A stretch of 64,000 nt of DNA. Origin: Forficula auricularia. Its lineage: Eukaryota; Arthropoda; Insecta; Dermaptera; Forficulidae. Shown one piece after another: positions 21,608 through 31,900 of the stretch (the stretch's first letter is position 1; each line of letters begins with the position of its first letter). Made by a program: the position numbers and the translations under genes. The notes beneath the pieces were generated by a model. The model did no database searches. It was not told where the DNA came from and was given only the letters and a program-made list of their open reading frames with translations. The DNA is taken from assembly GCA_024734495.1 (NCBI GenBank), contig JALMQS010000331.1, positions 98,086 through 162,085 of the forward strand, read 5' to 3'.

Positions 21608-21978
21608 AAACAGGTAGTGAAATGAGTTATTTCTAAGACTTTAATTTTCTTATAATATTATTTGTATTTAGTATTTTTAGATTTAGTTTTTAATCATTTT
21701 TACTGCTTGTTTTTATCTAGGGACCATTTCCGCCGTTGGTGCACCTGCTGCAGCCTAGTTATGGCACTGAAAAAATTTTCCCAGATCGGGCACTGATGAA
21801 AATGTTGCTGGTACAAATGAGCGAAATGGGTCTGCGTTTGCGAGCAAATTGGAAGGAAAAGGTGGAAGAAGAGAGATTTGGAATGAGAACATCGAAGACG
21901 AAATGTTATGTTAAGCAAACGCTTGAAATATCAGGAATTATAAATGCTCATAAAAAAAAACATTTATTTGAACTATAA
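16946..21978 (+). CDS. 3'-5' exonuclease-fold protein, EXD1/Egalitarian-like, probably catalytically inactive
   Basis: Exon 1 (16946 to about 17776-17792) encodes ~280 residues. Residues 1-115 have no family I can name. Residues ~145-225 resemble the DEDD 3'-5' exonuclease fold: FIKRIFEDDSLNKIVYNSQA, then KFVNVFDVLMVHRLN and DVSVVELCQELLELP, where EXD1-type enzymes have IHDCRNDSDAL, NVFDTQVA and LAELC. The acidic residues of the HD...D motif are N178 and S/Q here, and no DxE motif is visible, so activity looks lost (inference). An acidic tail (EDLETSESEDDSDYS) ends the exon. Exon 2 (21721-21978) follows a TTTTATCTAG acceptor and encodes LLQPSYGTEKIFPDRALMKM and a basic end. Both exons have G/C-ending codons (by eye) unlike the neighbours, supporting one gene. 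The strong donor CCG|GTAATG at 17793 leaves phase 1 while exon 2 needs phase 0, so a weak donor at 17777 or a missed small exon is required. EXD1 relatives act in piRNA or mRNA-localisation complexes. Confidence 0.5.
18420..18462 (-). ncRNA. Hammerhead-ribozyme-like core in element G, left arm
   Basis: Mirror copy on the minus strand: CTGATGA, extra T, GAAGACC...GTCTTC stem, GAAAC, TATAGTC. The core is intact. The loop is one base longer than in the right arm. Confidence 0.55.
18645..18692 (+). ncRNA. Hammerhead-ribozyme-like core in element G, right arm
   Basis: CTGATGA at 18653-18659, one extra T, stem GAAGAC/GTCTTC (18661-18666 / 18670-18675), GAAA 18676-18679, then ACTATAGT self-complement and C at 18687 as the expected cleavage base. 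Stem I is weak (about 2 bp). All core bases are present. Cleavage is inferred. Confidence 0.55.
19530..19857. repeat. Foldback repeat left of the mariner
   Basis: The left part (TTTTATTGATTGTGAGTACA, AAATCCAAATCTTTTATA) is mirrored at 19775-19857 (TATAAAAGATTTGGATTTAT, CTCACAATCGATAAAAT). The same arm type recurs at 22.49-22.76 and 22.96-23.18 kb. Confidence 0.7.
19861..21110 (-). mobile_element. mariner transposon (defective)
   Basis: About 1.25 kb with ~27-bp imperfect terminal repeats. The left end GGTGTATAAGTTTAAATCCG is mirrored by CGGTTTTAAACTTATACACC at the right. TA precedes the left end; the right-hand flank now reads TC, so that copy of the target has mutated or been lost. Confidence 0.9.
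19960..20953 (-). pseudogene. mariner transposase, inactivated
   Basis: The helix-turn-helix region reads LAEQLSINQPAISMHLRAMG after a frame break near 20700. The catalytic triad context is visible: TGDEKWIYFENPKRKKSW (first D), LILIHDNAPSNT (second D) and, after a stop, DLAPSDYHLFSSMG (third D of a D,D34D enzyme; the usual YSPD Pro codon is a stop). At least two stops and one frameshift inactivate it. It lies inside the intron of the exonuclease-fold gene, opposite strand. Confidence 0.9.
21114..21451. repeat. Direct duplication of ~58 bp (21114-21172 and 21394-21451)
   Basis: GTTTGTTTTGTTATTGGATA, then CTTATTTTACTGAAT, occurs twice about 280 bp apart. The first copy abuts the mariner right end. 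Between them lie a (TA)n run and a stretch with GTGACCCC...GTGACCCCCACTTTGAG that resembles a hAT element end. Confidence 0.8.
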
Positions 21979-22419
21979 AATATTTGGTTGGAAATCGTAA
22001 TCAAAGTTCAATGTATATTAGCAATTATAACCCCTATTTCATTTGCACGTATTAACGATCCTATTCTTGTAAGAAAATAATGAAAAATATTTAAGAAGTA
22101 TAATCCTTTTAATTAGTTTATAAATTTTCATATTATACACATTTTAATTTTTTCATTTTTTACCTATATTTTATTTTATTATGTATTTAAAATTATTTAT
22201 TTATTTTGTAAATACTTGTGTTTACAAAATAATATCGCATGAGAAATACATATTTTAAAAATTCCACGAGGAAAGCATTTTATTACCTCCACACAGGTCT
22301 ACCCTTTCTGAGACCACCATATATTCATTCTATATATGTATTTTCATTAAAATAAATAAATATAAAAATATACTTATTATTTATTAGAAAATTCCCTTAT
22401 TATTAGCCACCTAAACAAC

Positions 22420-23270
22420 ACTTCATGAAGAAAAATCAATGAGGTTGTCCTCTGCTTGATGCAAATAAACATATACGATATACATATAACGAATATATAA
22501 ATAAATAAATACAAATCTTTTATAGAATACAATTTTAAAACATTTATTTAAACTCCACACAGTTTCGGGAGAATTTCACCCTTTATAAATAGAATTTTAA
22601 GAATTTTAAAAAAGAGAATATAAAGCTAGATACTTTTTTTTTTAATTTTTAAGATTCAATTGATTAAGGGAGAAATTCTCGAGAAAGGTTTGGATTTTAA
22701 TTAAATGTCTTAAGATTGATTGATTTCTATAAAAGATTTGTATTTATTTATAAAAACAATAATTTAACTAAAAATTCAAATTTTAATCAAATTAATCACA
22801 AAAATAAAAGCTTTAATAGCTTCATTACTAATCAATAAATATTTTAATTTATTTTTCTAGCAGAAGACATACTTTTTATTGTCTCCTTTAATTTATAAAA
22901 ATTCTGCTACTCTCGGCAAAAAGAAATTTTCAATTTAATGAAAATTTTTATTGAAGTCCAAACAGTTGAGAGAAATTCTTTTATCTATGGAAATTTTTCA
23001 AATTTGAAAAAACTTGATTTAAGAAAGGAATTATAAAGCACTATTTTTTTCAAATTTGTTAAAATATCCATTGATAAATGTAGGATTTCTCCTAAAACGT
23101 TTGGACTTCAAACATCTTCAGATTGTATTTTTTTTAATAAAATATTTGTATTTATTAATATTTATATTCGTTATATAAATATATGTTTATTTACATCAAG
23201 CAGAGGACCTCATTGAGTTCTCTTCATGAATCAACAACTCTGCTATACTCTCGCCAAATACATTATTTTT
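22420..23270. repeat. Large composite foldback with element-G ends
   Basis: The left end (ATCAATGAGGTTGTCCTCTG, CTTGATGCAAATAAACATAT) is mirrored at 23165-23235. Inside are further inverted pairs (ACAAATCTTTTATAG / CTATAAAAGATTTGT and TCCAAACGTTTTAGG-type arms). A decayed hammerhead-like CTGAAGATG...AAACGTT lies on the minus strand near 23094-23126, without a proper GAAA. Confidence 0.6.
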
Positions 23271-23689
23271 AATTTAATTAATGATTACTATCAAGTGAAT
23301 TTTTTCGATCCATAGAGTGTGTGAATAAATAAATATTAGAACTCTACTATACTATCGGCAAAATGAATTTTTTAATTTTGATAATTTCAAGGATAGTTAA
23401 ATAGTCTTGACTTAGGATTCGATGTTAAATCAAAATTTTCAAATTTATTGGCGTTATCGGAGACAAGTTTACTTGCCCTATGTCTTTACCTATTGAATCG
23501 ATTAGCACTGCTTCTTAAAAATTGGTTTCTTTTTTGGACTAAGAGAACGAGCATAAAAAATATGAAAATTAATATTTCTATTTTTGAATATTTTGAAAAA
23601 TTGAAGAAAAGGGAAAAAATAAAAATAATCAAAGCAAAAAAGAATTTTATTATAATATTTGAAAAAATCATCTGCATTCGATTCGCGAT

Positions 23690-24370
23690 CGAATCAAATG
23701 CAGGAAACTTATGATTAATTAGTAGCAAACACCTAACATACGTGTTAACAGATCGGGCTCTGGACTGGGAGATTGAATATATAACATCTCAGATTTCAAA
23801 TTCATTTAGTGATCCATATCAGTGTTTGATATAAAAAGTGTCATGCGTGCCAATCGCGAAATGATGCTGGATTATAGCCAAATGGATCACATCTTTTTCA
23901 TTCTCTCTTAGTCCAGACTCAGCAGACTCCAATAGCTTCAACCAGCAGTAGTCTAGCGATATATGTGCCCATAATTATGAAAGTGGTTGGTCTAAGTCAG
24001 TGATTGTTAGTTTCGAGATATTTAAAGTTTTATAAAATAAACAAGATTCGAATTCTATATAATGAGACAACTAGAAATCCACTTAACGGTTCAATTTTAT
24101 GGGATTTTTCAAAACCGACATCTTATTATTGTACTTTTTAAATGGATGGAACATAAAATATGGAAAAACTATTTTTTTTAATTTTTTGACTTAGTCCACT
24201 TTCATAATTATGGACACATATATCTTGTTTAAAAAGCGCTATCAAAAACAATTCTCGTTAATGTGTTAATTATTCTTTGATATATTAATGAGAAAATTAA
24301 CTTCAATATTTCAAGTTAGAAATATATAAATTCGGATATTATTTTCACTTAATACAGGAAACTTATGATT
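23690..24370. repeat. Second copy of repeat family X, interrupted by a MITE
   Basis: Matches 19.01-19.34 kb (shared AACACCTAACATACGTG, GAAACTTATGATTAATTA and TCTTTTTCATTCTCTCTTAG-type segments), with a MITE at 23964-24218. Confidence 0.75.
23964..24218. mobile_element. TA-target MITE with TGTGCCCATAATTATG ends
   Basis: Terminal repeats TGTGCCCATAATTATGAAAG and CTTTCATAATTATGGACACA, TA on both sides (23962-23963, 24219-24220). The paralogous sequence at 19.25 kb (CGCGATATATATCTTG) is the empty site. Probably driven by a mariner/Tc1-type transposase. Confidence 0.85.
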
Positions 24371-24728
24371 AATATTATTATAATTTTCTTAGTGACGGGC
24401 TCGAAGATTTCAATCTTATTGCCAAATTGCCTGCCTTGGGCTTCACCTTGAAGCTCTGCAATTAGTTTATTTGAAAAAAAAAAAATTTATTGGGAATCCT
24501 ATTTTCTACCTTTTAAAAAACTGGCATTTCGTAGCAACTTCCCTCCATAGAGTATATAGAGAGGAAGGCTCCATAAGGGCCTATATGTATTTTAGCGTAT
24601 ACGAGTTACAGAGCTCTCTGGCGGGTCGTATACTGAAGCAAAATGGCGGGAACCGCATCTCATCGAGGAAAAATTTTGGTGACGTCACACAGCGGATGAT
24701 TCAAAATAATTTATCATGAGCTTATATA

Positions 24729-25005
24729 CAGGGTGATTCTACGGTCGATGGACGTTATCGTTTTATGTAAAACGGAAAGTCGGATTTTTCTGAAAATTTA
24801 GCACCTTATATTTTCTTATCTGTTCTATCGATCTAAAATATTTCCAGCCTTGCGACGTTTCGGCTTCCATTGAAAAGTCACAGCAACTATATTTTTTTTA
24901 GATAGATAGAACAGGTAAGAAAATGTAAGGTGGTAAATTTTCAGAAAAATCCGACTTTCTGTTTTACATAAAACGGATAACGTCCCATCGACCGTGAATC
25001 ACCCT
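24729..25005. mobile_element. CAGGGTGATTC-ended MITE (TA target)
   Basis: Long inverted repeats: CAGGGTGATTCTACGGTCGA...TATCGTTTTATGTAAAACGG at the left, mirrored at the right (CGACCGTGAATCACCCTG). TA duplication on both sides. No coding capacity. Confidence 0.85.
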
Positions 25006-25663
25006 GTATATTAAAGAAAAAATTATTAATTGTTTTGTAATTAAAATAAATACAAATCTTTAAAATATATATATAATAAAATCGTACTTTTATTAAAAAA
25101 AAACTTTGGCAAATAATTAATGTAAAGATTTAAGTATCTTTTTTGAGTTTCTTTTTTTGAAAATAATTTAATTAAGATTCAGGGACTTTGAGGGACTAGG
25201 AGGAAATTCATATATAAAATAAATACTTGAAAATAATTTAAAATTAACCATTTTTTTATTTAGACCAAAAAATGACATTACAAATATTTTAATAAATAAA
25301 TACAATCTTTTCAATGGAATTTTTGTGATTCGCATTCGCCAACATTAGTTATTTGAGGAAAACCTTCAAAGAATCACCTAGACACTTAAAAAAATAAACA
25401 ATATTTTTACTTTATTTTCTAATTGAAATGATCTTTTTTTTATTAAATTAAAATAAGATATATCTATTTACCTATAAAATATAGGCTATTCTTTATTTTA
25501 ATAAAAATATGTATATATATGTTGTGGCTTCTGGCACAAAATCTAATCAAGAGCCGGTGTTTGGAGACATGTGGACGGACGGCTTTAATGTGGATACGAA
25601 ATCACTTCATTCTGGAGAATCTCGCTGCAGACGTCGTGGATATTTTTTATAAATTGTTTTTGA

Positions 25664-25919
25664 TTAAAAATTGTCAGAACATATAAAGAAATATTTATTA
25701 TTTTCATGGATATCAGCAAATTGACACCAGCGTTTAGCTCTATAATTAAATTATTCAAGAATTAAAACATAAAAATCAAAGAAATAAATTATTAGTTAAT
25801 TTTAAATAGGTTACTTACATTTCATTGTTTTTAGGGCGTCCAAAAAAAGTATGTTCTTTATCTGATTTTGTGTCGCGAAAACAACCTTTCACACAACATT
25901 GACGTCGAGAACTAGCCAT
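25664..25919 (-). pseudogene. THAP-domain exon pair, truncated
   Basis: Exon 1 (25819-25919) encodes MASSRRQCCVKGCFRDTKSD then KEHTFFGRPKNN and ends in a GTAAGT donor. Exon 2 (25664-25739), after an ATTATAG acceptor, continues in phase as KRWCQFADIHENNKYFFICS then DNF and a stop. This reproduces the THAP zinc-finger order: CxxxxC, FGRPK in place of F-x-F-P, W, then C. The last zinc ligand (His in the usual SDHF) is Asn, and a stop follows at once, so the DNA-binding domain is incomplete. It belongs to the surrounding P-type element. Confidence 0.75.
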
Positions 25920-26156
25920 ATTTAATGATATTTTAATAGATAAATGTGTACGTTGGAAAATTTTCTAAATGAATGTTTGATATAAACAAAGCCTGTGGAA
26001 TCTTATCTATGACAAAAACAAAATGTCAGACTGAATGTCATGTGACAATATGCTCTATGAATGGCTCTTAAGGACTAAGAGTTTGACGATGACTCGCTAG
26101 AGAGTGCTTTTTCCAAATACGCAAGCTTTCCTCTCTATATACTCTATGCTTCCCTC

Positions 26157-26927
26157 TTTCATCAGGGTTTAAAAAAGAAGGGAAAATGTAACCGCCAACT
26201 TCTTGCCTTTTCTATCTATTTTATTGGTTTATAGTAAATAATATATATTTTGCCATTACATCAACTGTTAATGAAATAGCAAGAAAAAAAATAAAAGTAA
26301 AAGAAGAATGTTGTGGTGGGAGCATCATCCTTCTTTCATTACTATGAAATTCCATTCAAAAAAAGGGTATTGTTAATGAATGAAAAGCTTTTATATTAAT
26401 TATATGTGAAATGATGAATAAATTAATAATAATTTTTACAAAATTTTCAAATATAAAATAAGTCAAAGAAAAAGTAATAATTGATAGCGGTTAGCTTCAT
26501 AAACATTTTTAATTTATTTATTCTTGCTTTTTCGTTCCATTTGCGAATACATATCATTGAAATTTGCATATTTATTTAAAAAATATTTATTCTTTTCTGT
26601 TAATTATAAAAAGTATTTGCAAAATGAAATCTTAGAAAGGAATGAAAATTAATCTATTTATTTTTTTACTAATATTTCACAGTTTTAGTAAAAATAAATA
26701 GATAACTGACAGTTTTTATAAAAAAAAGGGACCTCGTTAAATTAAAAACAAGTTCTTTTTATTTGCTAAAAGTAAATTACATTTAGTCTAAATTTGAAAA
26801 ATGTTTATAATAAAAACATTTATTAATGGATATAATTATAGGAATAGGAATATATATATTTTTTTTCACATCAAGTGATAAATTATAATATAGGAATGAC
26901 AACATTCATAGATTCTGCAAAGTGGTA
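26157..26927. other. AT-rich stretch, no gene seen
   Basis: The first ~30 bp continue the family F repeat interrupted by the P-type element. The rest is low-complexity AT-rich sequence. Confidence 0.4.
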
Positions 26928-27017
26928 CAGGGTGTCGTTCGGCTGATTCCCACATTGGTGGATTTATTTCAAATTTAATAATTGAAAACTGAAGGTAATC
27001 TGACATGTCGCACCCTG
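26928..27017. mobile_element. 90-bp CAGGGTG...CACCCTG MITE
   Basis: Ends CAGGGTGTCG and CGCACCCTG with TA at 26926-26927 and 27018-27019. It is a very small mariner-type non-autonomous element. Confidence 0.7.
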
Positions 27018-27514
27018 TAAATTTATAGATATTGATAAAACATATATTTTATTTTGAATAAAATGTATCTCTTGTAATAACATGTTTTAAAATGGGAATG
27101 TATCTCATCTATACATATAATTCTTTTGTTCAGATTTAAATTATATAAGCGTACAATCATCTTATTGGCGATTACACATTTATATATGGGTAACAAACAT
27201 GCACGGGGGTGCCCAGCTATGGGCAGGGGGGCAAGTGCCCCCTTAGAAGACGAAATAAAGTCTATTGTGTTGGCAACTGAAAAATAAAACATGTAAAAAT
27301 ATATATATAATAAAAATATATACTTATTATAATAAAAGAAAATTTAAAAAAAATTTTAATTTTTTTTAAATTTTCTTTACTTTATTTAAATATGTTTCAC
27401 CAAGAACCTACACTATTCTTGATTTTTGTCTTATTTTGACGAGTTCTATAAGAGTCCGTCGTCAAATCGCGGAGCCACGAAAGATATGCTTGGCCCCTCT
27501 CTTATATTTAATAT

Positions 27515-27597
27515 TTGATAAAATTTTGAGATATTTCGAAAAAACGAAGCAAAAAACACTTTTCTTATGGACGAATACAATACTTGACCATACCCTG
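27515..27597 (-). repeat. End of the CAGGGTATGGTCAAG MITE family
   Basis: Inverted copy of 15713-15800. The right end is CTTGACCATACCCTG followed by TA. Confidence 0.65.
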
Positions 27598-27763
27598 TAT
27601 GGTAAAGTAAAAACAATTGAAAAATAAAAAAAAAGTCGAAATTTTAAATAACAAAAATTCACTTAACAAAACGTCAGACATGGACTGGTTATCTAATATT
27701 TATCAAAAAATTTTATGGAAAAATAATTTTTTATAAATATTTATTTTTATTATTTGATAATGT

Positions 27764-28086
27764 AGCGGCCCGCTGTTGCTTTGGCGACGAGCCTTTAGAC
27801 ACGGCCGCTAGATGACTCAGTCAGATCGTTGCGACACTTTTGCATGACTGATAATATATCAGTCATGCTATAAGTGGAGCAATCCGATCTCGGCTGAGCA
27901 TTCGGATCTGGAGGGGCCAACAGCCAACTAGTAGCCCCTCCCTCGCTAACAAAGCTGATGGCGCCCAGCCCGGTTTCCATCAGGGCACAAACAACGCCCT
28001 GCACACACGCAACATTGTTAGGACCCCATGGACTTGGTGGGGGGCGCGGACACACAGCACTCAGCACTCACGAGCGCCCTAACAGA
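27764..28086. repeat. GC-rich island of unknown origin
   Basis: About 320 bp markedly richer in G/C than its surroundings (GTAGCGGCCCGCTGTTGC, CGAGATCGG-type words), containing a small hairpin ATGACTGATATATTATCAGT. A minus-strand ORF of 90 codons (27795-28067) crosses it without family features. It could be a SINE or the 5' region of a LINE. Confidence 0.45.
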
Positions 28087-28317
28087 TAAATATAGGATCA
28101 CCTTATCTTATAATGATTCATGATATTTCCTCCCTGTTAATTTTGGGTCCATTAATAATATCTCCTTTTAATTATGAAGATATTTTATTAGAAATATCAG
28201 CTTTCTTCCATTTTTGTTTGAAAATATTTTCAACCCCCCCCCCCCCCCCCCCTAGATGAAATCCTGGCCACGCCCTTGGTAACAAAATAAATTTTGTTAA
28301 GGGAGAATGGTGTAGGT

Positions 28318-28607
28318 CAGAGGTCGACAACCTGCGGCTCTTTCGATTTCAAGATGCGGCTCTTCAGTTCCATGCGCAAATATTAATAATCATATTAATT
28401 TATTTTCAAAATTCATAAAAAATATTATACTGCAAAAAAAATTTATATTTAAAACTATTTATTTTAAATCAAAAATCAAATTTATATACCTAATCCTAAT
28501 CAAATACCATAATATTGAAACAAAAATGTTAGTGGCTCTTTAAAAACTGGAAAATTTTGTAAATTGTAACTTTTGACTCTTCCAACTCAAAAGGTTGCCG
28601 ACCCCTG
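28318..28607. mobile_element. hAT-type MITE with 8-bp duplication
   Basis: Ends CAGAGGTCGACAACCTGCGG and GGTTGCCGACCCCTG are inverted. The octamer GTGTAGGT is duplicated at 28310-28317 and 28608-28615. It is inserted within a repeat of the GGTGAAACATT family. Confidence 0.88.
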
Positions 28608-28967
28608 GTGTAGGTGAAACATTATAAATAAAGTAAAGAAATTTTTTTAGAAACTTTTAAAATATAAAATACTAGGTAGGTTACACAATAAATTTATGTG
28701 AAACCTACCTAGTATTTTATATTTTAAATTTTAAAGTTTTTAAAAAAAATTTCTTTACTTTCCTTTAAAGAAAATAGATGGTCCAGTGGGCAAGCGTCTG
28801 TCCTTGATGTCTGTTTAACCAACTTTGATAGTGATAATAAGTAATAAAGATTTATTTGTTTATTTATTTATTTCTTTAATAGTTGATGAATAAATAGTTA
28901 TTAAAATTTTTCAATTAAATAATAATCTAATAGTGATAATTTGGTAATATGTGGTTAAATAATAAAT

Positions 28968-31900
28968 TTATTTGGTAAATATTTCTTTGGCGATTTTGTC
29001 AATTTTGAATGGTAATAATCTCTTCATATCAACGCAGAGTTTATATTCGGTCTTCATCTGTTTTTTGGTTTCTTCATGCTTATCGCAATAATTGATAAAT
29101 TTTGAATAAAATAAATAAAAGTATTTCAATTAATGACATTAGGAAATTTAAAGTAGCAGTATTTGTTTTGTTGTAAATTAATTAAACCTAATTCAGAGGA
29201 AAATCACAAGGGTGTATTCTACTGAATACGAAAAGTTAGAGATAATTTTTATTAGATGCCCCAGAACGGTTTTATTCACCCTCTTGAGAAATGAATCCAA
29301 CAATCGATCATTCCGGGCTGTCCTTCGAAGTGTAACCAGTCCAACATATCAATTTTGAAAGATTAAAATTTTCATCTTGAAAATCAAGTGATACTAAATT
29401 TAAACATATAGCCAAACGATAAAGTTTATAAGAAATCAGGGAGGGTTTCGAATTTTAAAAATGTTCAAAACTAGAATTTTTATTAAACTTTAAATTCATT
29501 TCGTGATTAGTTATTCATTCAATGAATCCATTTTTGAAAATTTTCAAAATTCAAAACCATATTCCTACATTAAGATAAGAGAAGAAGCAGTCAGGAAAAT
29601 GAAAATGTAAAGATTTAAGTATAATAATAAAAATTGCATAATGATGATCTTAAGCAATTTTATTAATAATATAATAATAAAAATTGCATAAGATGATCTT
29701 ACGCAATTTTTATTATTATATTAAAATGTTTCACCTAGAACCAACACCTATCTCCTTAAAAGTTATTAAAGATTTAAGCATTTTTTTGAATTTCTTTTTT
29801 GAAAAAAGATGGAATTTTTCAAAAATCAACCCAGGTAATTTAACTACAATAATATTAAGAAAATATTTTATTTTATTTAGAGACGAATCTAAGATTTTAG
29901 TAGAAATATTTTTACATTGCATATTCGTCCCATCAGCAATCGAACCCAAGCGCTAACTTGCTTCCCGGGCAGTTAGCCAAACCCTTAAGACAAATCTCTC
30001 TCCGATATACAACATTATTTATTTATTTCTTGTATATTTTGCATATCGGAGAGAGATTTGTCTTAAAGGTTTGGCTAACTGCCAGGCAAGCAAGTTAGCG
30101 CTTGGGTTCGATTTCCGAGGGGACGAAGCCCTCTGATATGCAATGTAAAAATATTTCTACTAAAATCTTAGATTCGTCCCTATATAAAATAAATTATTTT
30201 CTTAATGAAAATTAAATTTTCTAGTCAATATTTCGAATGAATATTTATTCAGGAAAATCTGTTTTTTTTTTTGTTTTTTTACGCGTATCAGGTTGTTGTT
30301 CTTGTTGTAAATATCTATAGAAACAGCAAAGCATTATATTAAATTCATTATATTTTTAACTTACAAAAAAAAAAATAGATAGACACTATCACTTGGAAAA
30401 ACAACCATTGACCTCTATTTCTTTTTAGCATTTAGGTTCAATTCCCAAGGGAGTGAATACAACCCTTCGACGTGTAATAAAAATTATCCATAACATCTCG
30501 GATTCAGTAGAAGACAATTATTACCCTATGAAATCTAATTCTGCAAAATGAACTTTTAAAATCAACATTTACTTACTGAATAAAATTTCAAGCATTGCTT
30601 GTTATTTTCCAAAACTTCATCATTGTTGCTACAAATTCGTTTTTGGTACAAACGGGCAATGGTGAAGTAAGCATTCAACACGGGCCTCGTTATGTCTTCC
30701 TCAAATTTCTCAGGCATCTTGCCATTTCTAGAAAAGGAGAAGTGATTTGTAAACAAATATGTCAAAATAAATGGAGCTATTCATCACCAAATGAGAAAAA
30801 AAAGAGTGCAAATGGTTAATCTTTTAATAGTTTTTATTCGAATTTTATTGACGGAATAGTATACACCCTAATGTTTAAAAAGTGCTGACTTTATTAATGC
30901 CGACCAAATGTAATCGGACTCCCATATCGAGAGTTCCGTACATTATCTTGCAAAATATTCGGAATATCAAATTCGTTGTTTTTTGTCGTTGGAATTTTTT
31001 CATAATTTTTTAAGTTTAGCCGTTTGTAAACGTGGACAGATACAAAAATCAACTAAAAACATATATATATATATATATATATATTTTTAATACGATTTTT
31101 GATTTGCTGGAAAAAGAATACATAATATGTTTATGTTATATTATAATGACTTCTAAATTTCAAGCTTTTAATCTTATTTAGTTAACGAGCTAAAAAGGTC
31201 TCACAGACATGGTAAAGATACTAATACTTTTTAAACGGAACCCTAAAAATGTTTCAACAAATGAGAACCGAAATTTTAATCAAACTTTTTTTATATGATT
31301 TTATTTAACTTGGATCTTCCATCTTTTTATATGTTATCTGTGCATATTGGTAGAATCTTTTAATCGAATTTCAACTTGATTCTACCAATCTGATTTTGTT
31401 GAAATTTTGCAGAAATCTCTGAGAAACTATTCGGCTTCTCTGAACAAACATTTTGTAAATTTTGTCTGTTTGATTTAAAATTTAAAAATTTTGTTTATGT
31501 TTAGAAATACGACGTCTATTCGACAGAGTAAAGCGCAGTTGTTATGCGGATGGGAAAGAAAAGAAGAAAATATAAATTAAATTTTTATATTTTCAATTTA
31601 TTTAACAATTTTGTTAAATAAATCACCTAGGAACTTATCAAGCTTGAAAAATCTAATTCAAATTTCATGAAATGTAATTTTAATATTGATTTAAGTATTT
31701 CTATTTTATACAACTTCAATCCCTAACATATTTTTCTGTCGTTTGAATATATTTTAGAACAATCATTTTTAATGTGCTTTAATTTCATCAGCATCCAAGA
31801 AAAAATGTGAATCATCAGGCAGTAATGAAAGAAATGAATGGATTTTTAAATCAATATCACGAATCTATATAAAGTTAGTCAGATATAAGAATTTATTAGA

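Larger units (their letters stand above)
24546..26148 (-). mobile_element. P-type (THAP) transposon remnant with 8-bp target duplication
   Basis: Terminal repeats CATAGAGTATATAGAGAGGA (left) and the mirrored TCCTCTCTATATACTCTATG (right). The octamer CTTCCCTC is duplicated at 24538-24545 and 26149-26156. A THAP-domain N-terminus is encoded inside on the minus strand. An 8-bp duplication, CA...TG ends and a THAP domain fit the P superfamily. At 1.6 kb it lacks a transposase core, and a CAGGGTGATTC MITE is nested in it. Confidence 0.8.
29103..30576 (-). other. KIFBP intron 3: non-canonical 3' end, bounded by direct repeats
   Basis: On the minus strand TTTTATTCA ends exon 3 (30585-30577) and occurs again immediately before exon 4 (29111-29103). 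The donor GTAAGT is perfect. No AG is present in the last ~85 nt, yet joining at the repeat restores the family C-terminus in frame (LKFYS|KFINYCDKHEE). Confidence 0.7.

Noticed and set aside
25664..25919. Host THAP-domain transcription factor
   Set aside because: It lies inside an element with inverted ends and an 8-bp duplication, lacks the final zinc ligand and stops immediately after.
27795..28067. 90-codon minus-strand ORF as a protein gene
   Set aside because: It is open because the island is GC-rich; no domain, no clear start context, no continuation.
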